NCBI RefSeq assembly: GCF_032452875.1
Contig: NC_083870.1
Coordinates: 2,666,001 to 2,730,000, forward strand
Source of the DNA: Bos javanicus
Lineage: Eukaryota; Chordata; Mammalia; Artiodactyla; Bovidae
Reading direction: 5' to 3'
Length of the DNA stretch: 64,000 nt
Notes under the pieces: generated by a model
What the model saw: the letters and a program-made list of their open reading frames with translations, nothing else
What the model was told of the DNA's origin: nothing
The model's database searches: none
Part shown: positions 24,165-36,639 of the stretch, piece by piece
Position numbering within the stretch: position 1 is the first letter of the stretch
Layout: the number at the start of each line of letters is the position of its first letter
Made by a program: the position numbers and the translations under genes

Positions 24165-24348
24165 CTCCCTTTGGGATCAGTTTGTGTCTCCAACACCTGC
24201 GGCACTAGATATTCTTGAATTTAAGCTGTAAAGCAAAAATAAACAATGCTTGTGAAGATGATGAAACAGAACCTGAGTTCCTTTAGTTCTAACATTCTAT
24301 GTGACCACATGCTTTCTATTTGTGTTTAAAAGCTTAAAACAGTGAAAC

Positions 24349-24643
24349 CTCCCACCCTTGCCTTCTCCCACTGATGATTTGAAAGAATAGCACTGAAACA
24401 TGTAAATTACCATATGTAAAATAGATAACCAGTGCAAATTCAATGCATGAAGCAGGGAATCCAAAGCCTGTGCTCTGGGACAACCAGAGAGATAGGGTGG
24501 GGAGGGGTGTGGGAGGGGCGTTCAGGATGGGGCAGGGGGTAACATGAATACCTGTGGCTGATTCATGTTGATATATGGCAAATCCATCACAATATTGTAA
24601 AGTAATTATTCCCCAATTAAATTATTTAATTTAAATAAATAAA
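24349..24643 (+). mobile_element. L1 3' UTR fragment with 14-bp TSD
   Basis: Only the 3' UTR and A-rich tail are present. TAAAACAGTGAAAC at 24335-24348 and 24644-24657 bounds it. Confidence 0.9.
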
Positions 24644-24824
24644 TAAAACAGTGAAACAGAGTGACCAGGGTGATTATTTGAAAACATGCTCAAATGAATC
24701 TGAAATCCAAATACCTCTCCAACGTACTCTTCAAGTGTGGGGTTGGGCCCTTGTGTTTTAAGGGCCCATTCTAGCTACATAATACCATTAAATATCAATA
24801 GTATTGCAGTAAGTCTTTAAGTCT

Positions 24825-25859
24825 TCAGTTCAGTTCAGTTCAGTTCAGTCACTCAGTGTCCGACTCTTTGTGACCCCATGGCCTGCAGCACACCAGGCAG
24901 TCCATCAGCAACACCCAGAGTTTACTCAAACTCATCTCCATTGAGTCGGTGATGCCATCCAAACATTTCATCCTCTGTCATCCCCCTCTCCTCTTGCCTT
25001 CAATCTTTCCCAGCATCAAGGTCTTTTCAAATGAGTCAGTTCTTCGCACCAGGTGGCCAAAGTATTGGAGTTTCAGTTTCAATATCAGTCCTTCCAATGA
25101 ACACTCAGGACTGATCTCCTTTAGGATAAACTGGTTGGATCTCCTTGCAGTCCAAGGGACTCTCAAGAGTCTTCTCCAACACCACAGTTCAAAAGCATCA
25201 ATTCTTCGGCTCTCAGCTTTCTTTATAGTCCAACTCTCACATCCATACATGACCACTGGAAAAACCATAGCCTTGACTAGATGGACTTTTGTTGGCAAAG
25301 TGTTGTCTCTGCTTTTTAATATGCTGTCTAGGTTGGTCATAACTTTCCTTCCAAGGAGTAAGCATCTTTCAATTTCATGGCTGCACTCACCATCTGCAGT
25401 GATTTTGGAGCCCCCATAAAATAAAGCCTGCCACTGTTTCCCCATCTATTTGCCATGAAGTGATGGGATTAGATGCCATGATCTTAGTTTTCTGAATGTT
25501 GAACTTTAGGCCAACTTTTTCACTCTCCTCTTTCACTTTCATCAAGAGGCATTTTAGTTCTTCACTTTCTGCCATAAGGGTGGTATCATCTGCATATCTG
25601 AAGTTATTGATATTTCTCCCAGCAATCTTGATTCCAGCTTATGCTTCCTCCAGCCCAGCATTTCTCATGATGTATTCTGCATAGAAGTTAAATAAGCAGG
25701 GTGACAATATACAGCCTTGATGTACTCCTTTTCCTGTTTGGAACCAGTCTGTTGTTCCATGTCCAGTTCTAACTGTTGCTTCTTGACCTGCATACAGATT
25801 TCTCAAGAGACAGGTCAGGTGGTCTGTTATTCCCATCTCTTTCAGAATTTTCCACAGTT
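24825..25859 (-). mobile_element. BovB LINE, 3' third with RT C-terminus
   Basis: Tail (TCAGTT repeats on +) at 24825. Coding text is recognisable from the RT end through YADD to the LTCLLRNLYAGQEATVRTGH region. Frame pieces 24978-25445, 25387-25575 and 25639-25836 on the minus strand show frameshifts. Confidence 0.92.
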
Positions 25860-25878
25860 AGATAACAGTTTTTCTTTT

Positions 25879-27409
25879 CAGTTCAGTTCAGTTCAGTCGC
25901 TCAGTCATGTCCAACTCTTTGTGACCCCATGAATCGCAGCATGCCAGGCCTCCCTGTCCATCACCAACTCCCGGAATTCACTCAGACTCACGTCCATCGA
26001 GTCAGTGATGTCATCCAGCCATCTCATCCTCTGTCGTCCCCTTCTCCTCCTGCCCCCAATCCCTCACAGCATCAGAGTCTTTTCCAATGAGTCAACTCTT
26101 CACATGAGGTGGCCAAAGTACTGGAGCTTCAGCTTTAGCATCATTCCCTCCAAAGAAATCCCAGGGCTGATCTCCTTCAGAATGGACTGGCTGGATCCCC
26201 TTGCAGTCCAAGGGACTCTCAAGAGTCTTCTCCAATACCACAGTTCAAAAGTATCAATTCTTCAGTGCTCAGCCTTCTTCACAGTCCAACTCTCACATCC
26301 ATACATGACCACAGGAAAAACCATAGCCTTGACTAGACGGACCTTTGTTGGCAAAGTAATGTCTCTGCTTTTGAATATGCTATCTAGGTTGGAAATAACT
26401 TTCCTTCCAAGGAGTAAGCGTCTTTTAATTTCATGGCTGCAGTCACCATCTGCAATGATTTTGGAGCCCAGAAAAATAAAGTCTGACACTGTTTCCACTA
26501 TTTCCCCATCTATTTCCCATGACATGATGGGACCAGATGCCACGATCTTCGTTTTCTGAATGTTGAGCTTTAAGCCAACATTTTCACTCTCCACTTTCAC
26601 TTTCCTCAAGAGGCTTTTTAGTTCCTCTTCACTTTCTGCCATAAGGGTGGTGTCATCTGCAATCTGAGGTTATTGATATTTCTCCCAGCAATCTTGAGTC
26701 CAGCTTGTGTTTCTTCCAGTCCAGCGTTTCTCATGATGTACTCTGCATAGAAGTTAAATAAGCAGGGTGACAATATACAGACTTAATGTACTCCTTTTCC
26801 TATTTGGAACCAGTCTGTTGTTCCATGTCCAGTTCTAACTGTTGCTTCCTGACCTGCATACAGATTTCTCAAGAGACAGATCAGGTGGTCTGGTATTCCC
26901 ATCTCTTTCAGAATTTTCCATAGTTTATTGTGATCCACACAGTCAAAGGCTTTGGCATAGTCAATAAAGCAGAAATAGATGTTTTTCTGGAACTCTCTTG
27001 CTTTTACGATGATCCAGCAGATGTTGGCAATTTGATCTCTGGTTCCTCTGCCTTTTCTAAAACCAGCTTGAACATCAGGAAGTTCACGGTTCACGTATTA
27101 CTGAAGCCTGGCTTGGAGAATTTTGAGCATTACTTTACTAGCATGTGAGATGAGTGCAATTGTGTGGTAGTTTGAGCATTCTTTGGCATTGCCTTTCTTT
27201 GGGATTGGAATGAAAACTGACCTTTTCCAGTCCTGTGGCCACTGCTGAGTTTTCCAAATTTGCTGGCATATTGAGTGCAGCACTTTCACAGCATCATCTT
27301 TCAGGATTTGAAACAGCTCAACTGGAATTCCATCACCTCCACTAGCTTTGTTCATAGTCATGCTTTCTAAGGCCTACTGGACTTCATATTCCAGGATGTC
27401 TGGCTCTAG
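25879..27409 (-). mobile_element. BovB LINE, 5'-truncated, 11-bp TSD
   Basis: GTTTTTCTTTT repeats at 25868-25878 and 27410-27420. It begins only about 20 bp after the previous BovB ends. Confidence 0.93.
26262..27361 (-). pseudogene. BovB reverse transcriptase remnant
   Basis: Pieces 27098-27361 (NKASGGDGIPVELFQIL), 26783-27094 (motif A FIDYAKAFDCVDH) and 26262-26642. A 1-base deletion in the YADD codons (gcaatctgaggtt where others read gcatatctgaggtt) removes the catalytic motif. Confidence 0.85.
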
Positions 27410-27420
27410 GTTTTTCTTTT

Positions 27421-28171
27421 AGGAAGGTGTATTTTATTATTATTTACTGGCATATGACAATAATAAAAAAAAGACCAACTCACAGATGGTTTATAATTTT
27501 AAAAATTTCCTTGTAAAAAATGCACCCACTCATTTCCTGCACCCAGGGAAAACCATTCATGTGCTTCTTCCTTGGTATGCCAGATAGGGCCTGATTCTCA
27601 GAAATAGCATAGCAATGTCTCATTAAACAGCCTCAGTTCTTAGTATGAATGGACACAGACCAGAATGAAAAGACAGATTGGCATGAGGTCACTTCTGCAT
27701 GATTGTACAATCCACACAGGACTATTTAACTATCAAAGAAATCAAGTAACTTGCCTAATTGCCTAGTTAATGAATTGCTAAATGAGACAGATTTCTGTGT
27801 CTCACCAATATGTATTTTCTCTCTTTCCTTGGCACACTACTGGATCATGTTCCCAGTCCCTTTACATCTAGATGGGGCCATTTGACTAGTTCTAGCAATG
27901 GAATGAGGCAGGAATTAACTTCTGGCATTTACAGCCCTTAAACCAACCAGACTCTCCATGTTCTTTCTCTTTTCTTGTCTCCTGGCTAGTTGCAGAAGAT
28001 CCAGTGGAGGACTCAAAGAACACACTAGGTGGAAGGATCCTTGGTCCCTGAATCTCTACATGACTATACATGAGTGTGATCATGCACAAGTTAGCCACCT
28101 GGAGGACAAGATACCATCCCAACTGAGCCCTCTTAGGCCTGCCAGCCAGCCAGCTATGCAGATCATCACAG
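27421..28171. other. Unassigned intergenic DNA
   Basis: No gene or repeat family recognised. Confidence 0.5.
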
Positions 28172-28388
28172 ATGTGAGTGAAGTGTGTTAGTTGCTCAAC
28201 CATGTCCAACTCTTTGCAATCCCATGGACTGTAGCCCACCAGGCTCCTCTGTCCATGGAATTCTCTACGCATGAATACTGGAGTGGGTTCCCACTTCCTT
28301 CTCCAGGGCATCTTCCTGACTCAAAGATCAAACCTGATCTCCTGCATTGTAGGCAGATTCTTTACTATCTGAGCCATCAGGGAATCCC
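28172..28388 (-). mobile_element. Bov-tA SINE
   Basis: Minus-strand tRNA-Glu head (GGGATTCCCTGATGGCTCAG) and a Bov-A tail ending at the GTGAAGTGTGTTAGTTGCTC segment. Confidence 0.9.
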
Positions 28389-28734
28389 ACTGCATATGTA
28401 TAGGGCACCAAATACATAAATATATAGATGAGCAGTGACATAGGAAAGAAATACACCTTTATGGTGTGAAGCCACTGAGATTTTTATGTTTTTATACCAT
28501 TGAGATTTTATAGCCATTACTTCCACACTGACATAATGCCATGATTGGAATCAAGGCCAGTTTGACTCCAAAGCCTGTGCTCCCAAACAGCACAGAGCAT
28601 GACTGGTAACAGAGCCCCCCTGCTAGCCCAGTTCACCCACATTACACTTGGCACAGTAGAAAATGTCCCTAAAATCCCAGCCATATGATCCCACCAGTGG
28701 CACTGGGCTCCAGGAGAACCCTTAGAGAAATATC

Positions 28735-29290
28735 TGTGTCAGTTAACTTTTGCTACATAACAAAACACTTCAAAACCAGGTGGCCTACAACAACAACAAA
28801 AAGAAAAAGGGGAAACAAAGACATTACTTTGGCTCACAATTTTGATAAGTTGTAGTGTAGGCCTCTTGTGCCTGAGTGGTTCTTGCAGCTTGGGACCATA
28901 CTCTGCTAATAACAGCTGGGCACTCATACATCTATAATCAGCTGTAGAGTTGACTGGCAATGGGCTAGTCTATGATGGCTCAACTGGGATGGCTTATCTC
29001 TGATCATGTGGTATCTCCTCCAGGAACCAAGCTTGTGCTTGATCATTTGGTGGCAGCAGCAGTGGTTGCAAGGCCAGCAAGAGGACTAGCCCCAATATAC
29101 AGGTGCTTTTCGGGCTGCTCCCTTGGCCAAATCAAGACACGTGACTATGCCAAAAGTCAGCACAGGGGGGCATTATCAAATGCCTGGATACAGGCGGTGG
29201 GAACAAATTCAGTCATTACTACAATTAATCTACCCCAATATCCAAGAGTCACTGGGTGGAGACCAGAGCACAGAACAAGTGTATCCTAGA
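28735..29290 (+). repeat. MaLR-type LTR remnant
   Basis: Begins tcagttaacttttgctacat and ends near ggtggagaccagagcacag; layout as in old MLT1-like LTRs. Assignment from memory. Confidence 0.4.
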
Positions 29291-29399
29291 TATTAAAGCG
29301 CCTCAAATAATTTCTCCCAGTTTCTGACTTCCATACGTGCAGCAATCCCATGGTAATACTGATATAATCTATGAGACAACAGCATCAGTTGGTTGTTTC

Positions 29400-29436
<37 letters not shown>

Positions 29437-29935
29437 AGTTTATTGAAAGCCATGCTTGGGAGGAAATGACCAACTCACTGCTCTTGTGGATGGTTTGGCA
29501 GAACCCTGGAGGCAGAGCCTTCTCCATCTGACAGAAGGATGGTTTTTCTGGGTGTGAGGAATCTTCTTCCTGTAAAAAGAAAAATGAGTCATGATAAGAA
29601 TAGAGTGCCAGACCTCCTTCGTACTCCTCATGTGGAAAGGAGAATGTGACCAAATCCCTGGTGAATACAGCCCTTTTCCTAAGAGGGAAGAGATAAAAGG
29701 CTGTCAGGGAGAAGAAAACTGCTATTGAAGCTACTTCCTGGTCTACTCTCTCCTAGAAGTTTCCCTTTTGTCTTGATTTCTATGTTCAAGATCTTCTCTT
29801 TGTGGCTTGCTGTTATTTCTATAAAAATGCCTTTCACTTGGCAACATCTTAGCCAAGAAAAGCAAAATATCTACCATGAAAAAACACAGCATGTCTGTCA
29901 TTCCAGTGACTTAAGGCCAGAGCAATAATGAGTTG
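29291..29935. other. Unassigned DNA with a GT microsatellite
   Basis: Apart from the (TG)n tract listed separately, nothing is recognised. Confidence 0.5.
29401..29433. repeat. (TG)16 microsatellite
   Basis: A pure TG run of about 33 bp. Likely polymorphic. Confidence 0.97.
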
Positions 29936-30311
29936 TTACAGATTAAATTGTGTTCTCTCAAAATTCATATGTTAAAGTTTTAATCCTCAGTATCTCAGAA
30001 TATCACCTTATTTGGAAGTAAGAATATTGCAGATGTAATTAGTTAGGATGGGGTCATAGTGGACATTCACACAGAGAACATGCTGTATGATGATAAAACC
30101 AGATTGGTGTGATGCAGCAGAAGACAAGAAACACCAAAGACTGGCAGCAAAGCAGCAGAAGCTCGGAGAGAGGCATGGCGACAAAGTTCAGAAGGAACTG
30201 ACCTCACCACACCTTGGACTTCTGGGCTTCAGAACTATGAGACAAATTTCTGCTCTTTAAGCAGCTTGGTTTGTGGTACTTTGTTATAGCTGTCCTAGCA
30301 AACTAATACAC
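29936..30311 (-). repeat. MLT1-type LTR, nearly complete
   Basis: Reads gattaaattgtgttctctc at one end and cctagcaaactaatacac at the other, the two ends of an MLT1 LTR in reverse orientation. Confidence 0.7.
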
Positions 30312-31289
30312 CAGTGAACAACCACCCATGTTATGGGCTATTTCAAGCTCATTTTCTTTTTTAATACTTGCCCCCCCAAGACTGTTGGCCCCTGTTCTAG
30401 GCTGAACCAGAATGGCCAAAAGCCAGATTCAAATCTGGCTCTCCTGACCCTCTCTATACATTTCCCTTTATTCACTGTTGCTGTGTAATGGTTGCTGGCA
30501 AAGGCTGGTGGCAAAGCAAAGGTTGGAGCGGCAATTCTAAAGATAGTCACATCCCCCTTGTGCAATAGATCGGTTTCTGAAAGAATTGGTTCTTAATTGA
30601 TTCCTTATAAACTCAATGATATTTTAACTGCTCCTTAGCAGTTTCCTATTTAAAGGAGCCCTGTGGGAGATCCTTTTGTTTAGAACAGGGTCTCTTTGGA
30701 TTGTGAGTTATCACCTGCCTCTCTCCAAATTCATTTGCTTCACGAGTGTAATTTATTTTCATATGAGAGTTTTTTATGAAAGCAGGCCTGCTGCCTTCAA
30801 TTCTGCACCTCTGCCTCGGCTGGCAGGGGCTCGGTCAATACTGGCTGTTGCCATTGTGGTTAACGATGGTAATGAAGGACACCCACCAGCAGCACTGTCT
30901 TTTAAATACACGTGATGTCTGGAATGATTTCCTCCCCTTTCATGCCATTTTGAGCATCCTCAATTTAAAATCACTGCTTGGGTAGAAAAAGGGGAAAACA
31001 TTTTGTTAAATGCCAACATTTACCTATTAATTACTCCCTAACTATTAGTGAGCTCTGTGCTAATTATTATTCAAAATACCTAGGTGTTTGTAAATTAGCA
31101 GGTGTTTCATTGCCTTTTCTGGGTCTGCTTAGGCTGTCTATGCAAAAAGATTCCCCTTAGGGGATGCACATGGTTCACTGGAGATGGGACAGCTGTGGCC
31201 AGAGTGACTAGAATCTTACTATTTTAATAACAGCCTCTATTCGGGAATTCAGGTTGCCGAGTTGCCAGTGTTTTCAACTAGTTTCAGGA
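30312..31289. promoter_or_regulatory. Repeat-free block, possible enhancer
   Basis: One of the longest stretches without recognisable repeats. It has AT-rich homeodomain-like cores (TTAATTG near 30595, ATTAATTAC near 31028, TAATTATTA near 31061) mixed with GC-richer text. No coding potential. The regulatory role is a guess based on composition. Confidence 0.25.
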
Positions 31290-32150
31290 TTCTTTCCTGC
31301 AAGTGTTTTTATTATTAACTAATTTGTTAATTTCACAAGCATCATCTGAGTTTGTACTAAGTGCCAGGCACTGTCCTTGAACCTGAGGATGCAGAGGTGA
31401 AAAGAACTTTGCCCCCACTCTTTACAACTTCACTGTCCAGTGAGAAGATAAACACGTAAGAGTCAATAAACACAATAATGTGGTGAGTGCTATATTAGAA
31501 GGAAGGGGAAAGGCTGGGAGCACAGAAAAAGAATTGCTACACATTGATGGAAATGGCAGAAACCATTTCCCAGAGTTGGGTGGCATTATCACTAAATCTT
31601 GAAGGATGAGTAGGAGTATGCCAAATTCATAATATGACAAAGGACATTTCAAGAAAAGGGAATAGTGCACAATGAGATGCAGCTCAGAAAGCCAGGTACT
31701 TGGAGACTGGTGGGTGGCTAGACAAGAGAGGTGATGAGGGCACAGCAGGAAGTGTATCTAGAATGATTTTCTGGAGCAAGATTACAAAAGAGCTTGGACA
31801 TTTTTCTACTAGAAATAGGTAACCATTGGAGGGTTTTATCTTCAAAGGAAGGGTAGCTTGATTAAATTCAGTGGCATGGAAGATGGCCTGAAACGTGAAG
31901 AGGCTGGAGACAGGGGCTGAACTAGGAGACAAATACGACAGACAGAGGACTAAGCTAAGGGAGTACCAGTGGAGATGGGAAGAATAGCAATAGTTTAAGC
32001 AATAATATCAAGGTCAAATTCTGAAAGTTTGTCACTGGTAAATGAGGGAGAGGAACGGTCTGGGATGACTGCACACCTCAGGCTGGGCATCCAAGGATAC
32101 TAATGAAAAAGGAGGATGCAGGCAGAAGAACACTCATGTCCAGTATATTT
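31290..32150 (+). repeat. Long copy of an ancient unassigned mammalian repeat
   Basis: Ordered landmarks: 'tactaagtgccaggcactgt', 'cttgaaggatgagtagga' and 'gtaaccattggagggtttta'. The same layout, in pieces, is seen at 48225-48720, 51130-51330, 54670-54900 and 62150-62640. I cannot name the family. Confidence 0.45.
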
Positions 32151-32437
32151 AAAGTGCAGAAATTGCAAGGAAACTTTCAGAAGTGAGAAGTATGCTCACT
32201 TCTTCAAGAACAGTTTGGGACCTACTCGCTCATTCTGACCCAGCAGCTCTTAAAAGGCTGCACCTTTAATCAAAAAAACAAACAAATGACATCTCTTCAT
32301 GTTTGCTTAAAAAGGAAGCACTTGAAAAGGAAGTCTTACCAGTCAACAAAGGAGAGTTTTTTCAGTCAGGTTCTCAGTTACACATAACAGAACTTCCTCT
32401 AGCTACCTTAAGCAGAAAAATAATTTATTAAAGATTT

Positions 32438-32606
32438 TGGGGAATTTCCTTGGTGATCCAGTGAGTAAGAATCCACCGTATAATACATGGGACTCAGGTT
32501 CGATCCCTGGTCAGGAAATTAAGATCCCACATGCCTCAGAACAAGTTAAGCCTGCCAGCCAAAACTAAGATCCGACCCAGTCAAATAAATAAATAAATAT
32601 TAAAAA
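32438..32606 (+). mobile_element. CHR-type SINE
   Basis: Head GGGGAATTTCCTTGGTGATC, B-box-like ggttcgatccctggtc, A-rich tail of AAATA repeats. Confidence 0.85.
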
Positions 32607-33719
32607 AAATTAAAATTGGAGGGTTAGCTCAGAAAATCTCTAGAAGGGTCAGAAAGCCAGCCTTGGAGGTGACATGATAAGGTATAATATTTGGACCATA
32701 CTGATGTCTTCTTTGGAGATCCCACTGAAGGACTTGACACAGCACAGATTTCACACTGCTGACACTGGGACCTGGAAGCCTAAAACCCTGCCTCTGCTGC
32801 TCCCAACAGCCAAGTGCCCCACCATCTTCCTCGTCATCAACTGGGCCCCTGCTTCTTCACTCTACTCTTTTCCTAATCAGAGTTTCCCATCAGCATATCT
32901 GATTGGCAGAACTCGGATCTGTGAATATACATAACCCAACTGCAAGGACAACTGGAAAAGTGAGTGTCTACTTTTCCCCTGGGGGTGGGCGAAACTTGTA
33001 ATGCAGAAACTATCCCAAATATAGGAAGGGTTTTACAACATGTGATTAGAAAACAGACACGCACTAGCTTCAGAGGGCTACTGTTTTAAGAAGAAGCTTG
33101 AATTAAGGGTTCTCTTTCTCCTGGGTTTTGTGAATCACTGCTTTTGTAGACATTACAACTTTTTTATTTTGTACTACAGTTCTTTGCCCCAGACTGCAAA
33201 ACTCACTATGGCAGATGAGGTGTCATTTTTAGTTTCGTGTACCACAAGGTTGCTGCCACACACCCAGGAAGAGCTCAATAAATGCATCCATCTCCAAGCC
33301 CATGGCAACTATAGAACCCTCTCTGCTTATTCATTCAGTGAGCATTTCCTGTGTGCCTACTGTGTGTCCTGACCTACATCAGGCATTTCAGTGATTCAGC
33401 AGACATTTTGGACACACATATGCTTATGCTTACAGTCAACAATGCTTTCTAAGCAAAGTGCACAGAGACGATGCCTGGCATTTGTTATCACTATGATAAC
33501 CTATCATCATTGTATGAGTCATCACAACTGGCCCTTAGGAAGAGCCCTTCCTAGTCATTCAAGGAGGTGATGGCTTTGCTTGTACTTCCCTCCACTGGCT
33601 GCATTTCCTCGGCATTGGCTTCTACGGACTCTGCCTCAATAAAAAGAAACTAAATGGGAAATGATACTGTTTCAGGAAGATATAAAGTAAGGATCTTCTA
33701 GGCTATTTAGTCAGACTGT
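32607..33719. other. Unassigned intergenic DNA
   Basis: Short L2-like scrap near 33250-33300 (agagctcaataaatgcatcc). No gene seen. Confidence 0.45.
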
Positions 33720-34056
33720 TTTTTTTTTTCTTTCTTTCTTAAAAATGTTTTTGTATTTATTTATTGTTGGCTGCACTGGGTATTCACTGCTGCAGGGCTT
33801 TCTCTAGCTCTGGTGAGTAGGGACTACTCTCTAGCTGCAATTGCATGGGCTTCTCATTGCCATGGCTTCTCTTGTTGCAGAGCATAAGCTCTAGGTATGC
33901 AGACTTCAGTAGTTGCAGCACACAGGCTCAGTAGTTGTGGCTTGTGGGTTTATATACCTCTGGGCATGTGGGATCTTCCCAGATGAGGGATTAAACCCAT
34001 GTCCCCTGCATTGGCAGGTAAAGAGTTCTTAACCACTGGACCACCAGAGAAGTCCT
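33720..34056 (-). mobile_element. CHR-1-type SINE, full length
   Basis: Minus-strand head GGACTTCTCTGGTGGTCCAG, body with repeated 'ctactgaagtc'-like text, and a T-rich start on + that is its A tail. Confidence 0.85.
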
Positions 34057-35207
34057 AGCCAGATTCTTTAAAATAAGGATCCTAGACCTGGGAGGCTTAG
34101 CCTATAGGTAACTCCTTCCCCATCTGCCTATCCCCAGAAGGTAGTCATCAGGGATGCTCAACCATCCAGGCCACCAGTTCCCCTGCAGCATAGGGAATGG
34201 CCCAACACTTATTCCTTAACCCAGAAGAGCTGATCCACCCAGGAAATCTGAATTACTATTAAGGAAAGAAGGTAGTTTATCAAAACTCTATTGCCACAAA
34301 GTTAATCATGACTCCAGTGGGCAGAATTGAGGCACTGGAGGATGGCTTCACTTCTCGCTCTTCAGTTCCAGTGCTGAGGTGTTAGGAGGTCCCATGGGCT
34401 CAAGCTTGTTTCCCTAGAAACACAGGCAGAAATAATCTTCAAGGAAGCCTGGAAAATCTACTGTGACCAGGGACCCAGGCCCAACCCTGTCTGATGACTT
34501 CATCAACTTCCTGCAGATTGGGGCAGCTGGGTTTCCTAGAACCAAGAATACAGTAATGCCCCTTACCCATGATGATGAGGGTTTAGATGCCCTGCTCCAG
34601 CAGTTTTCAGCAGGGTCTAGTGTGTGCTTTTGATCTGAAGCAGGGTGGAACTGATTATATCAACTTTAGGCATACTAATATTAGTCACTTGCTCCCTATT
34701 ATGTCATAGATTTCCATGCTCTAGGTTTTTGTGACCATGGCATTATTTTTTTGGATCTAAAGCATCTTGAAATCAAATCTTTAAGCAATCTCATCTTGAG
34801 CTATTTTCATGTTTATGTCTACTTTCAACAAAGATGAATTGAAAATGCCTAAAGTTACCCTCTCTCCTTAGACAACTAAAATACAAAATATATGATTTTA
34901 GACATTGGGAATAAGCAGTAAAAGACAGAGTCCCCTGACAAAAGAAGAAACAAGCAAAGGAAGCCCTATGGTTGTCCCAGACTGATGCCTAGGAAGTGTT
35001 TCCTAGGCAAAGAACAGAGAGAGGAGTCCAGGGTAAGTTGAGTTGAGGAGATAGAGTTGGGAGTTTGGGAAGCCCAAGGCAGCTAGAGTTCACAGAGTGA
35101 AGTATCAGAGAAATAGACTTGCATACAGAAAGGGCTCCAGAGCTCTGCAGAGGGTTCACTTTGATACTTTGGCTGAATACTGATTACTGCTTATGTATGA
35201 GGAAACT
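34057..35207. other. Unassigned intergenic DNA
   Basis: No gene or repeat family recognised. Confidence 0.5.
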
Positions 35208-35411
35208 GGGCTTCCCCAGCGGCCCTGACAGTAAAGAATCTGCCTGCAATGCAGGAGACTTGGATTCTGCCCCTGCGTTGGGAAGATCCCCTGGAGAAGG
35301 GAATGGCAACCCACTCCAGTATTCCTGCCTAGAGAATTCCTTGGACAGAGGAACCTGGCATGTTACAGTCCATGGGGGTCACACAGAGGTGGACACAACT
35401 GAGTGACTGAC
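35208..35411 (+). mobile_element. Bov-tA SINE
   Basis: Head GGGCTTCCCCAGCGGCCCTG, then ggaagatcccctggagaagg and the ACAACTGAGTGACTGAC end. Confidence 0.9.
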
Positions 35412-35598
35412 AAACATATGAGGAAAGTAGCTTAGGTAGGAGGAAGAACAACTGGAAAAGAGCAGAATAAACAACTCTCAAAGCTATACAGGGCTGGGAA
35501 TAGTTTATGTTCCCAAAATTACAGTGGAATAGGTTGGGTTTTCAGGAATAGGATTCCAAAGAGTATTGCCAAATTAGCCCCATGTAAAAGATTGCCTG

Positions 35599-36612
35599 AC
35601 CTGTCTCTTGAGAAATCTGTATGCAGGTCAGGAAGCAACAGTTAGAACTGGACATGGAACAACAGACTGGTTCCAAATAGGAAAAGGGGTATGTCAAGGC
35701 TGTATATTGTCACCCTGCTTATTTAACTTATATGCAGAGTACATCATGAGAAACGCTGGGCTGGATGAAGCACAAGCTGGAATCAAGATTGCTGGGAGAA
35801 ATATCAATAATCTCAGATATGCAGATGACACCACCCTTATGGCAGAAAGTGAAGAACTAAAGAGCCTGTTGATAAAAGTGAAAGAGGAGAGTGAAAAAGT
35901 TGGCTTAAAGCTCAACATTCAGAAAACTAAGAATATGGCTTCTAGTCCCATCACTTCATGGCAAATAGAAGTGGAAACAGTGGCAGGCTTTATTTTTAGG
36001 GGCTCCAAAATCACTGCAGATGGTGATTGCAGCCATGAAATTAAAAGACGCTTACTCCTTAGAAGGAAAGTTATGGCCAACCTAGACAGCATATTAAAAA
36101 GCAGAGACATTACTTTGCCAACAAAGGTCCATCTAGTCAAGGCTATGGTTTTTCCAGTACTCATGTATGGATGTGAGAGTTGGACTATGAAGAAAACTGA
36201 GTGCCGAAGAATTGATACTTTTGAACTGTGGTGTTGGAGAAGACTCTTCAGAGTCCCTTGGACTGCAAGGAGATCCAACCAGTCCATCCTAAAGGAGATC
36301 ATTGGAAGTGTTCATTGAAGTGTTCATTGAGTGTTCATTGGAAGGACTGATGTTGAAGCTGAAACTCCAATACTTTGGCCACCTAATATGAAGAGCTGAC
36401 TCACTTGAAAAGACTCTGATGCTGGGAAAGATTGAGGGCAGGAGAAGAAGGGGACGACAGAGGATGAGATGGTTGGATGACATCACTGACTCAATGGAGA
36501 TGAGTTTGAATAAACTGTGGGAGTTGGTGATGGACAGTGAGGCCTGGCGTGCTGCAGTCCATGGGGTCACAAAGAGTCAGACATGACTGAGCGACTGAAC
36601 TGAACTGAACTG
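35599..36612 (+). mobile_element. BovB LINE, 5'-truncated, 13-bp TSD
   Basis: AAAAGATTGCCTG at 35586-35598 and 36613-36625 bounds it. A young-looking copy with a GAACT-type tail. Confidence 0.95.
35608..36318 (+). pseudogene. BovB reverse transcriptase C-terminal half, open
   Basis: 236 uninterrupted codons covering RT motif C (NNLRYADDTTLMAES) and the thumb/C-terminal region (AMVFPVLMYGCESW). Motif A is missing because of the 5' truncation. The frame closes at 36318, inside a short tandem duplication at 36309-36341. Not functional. Confidence 0.88.
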
Positions 36613-36639
36613 AAAAGATTGCCTGGTCCCACTTACCGA

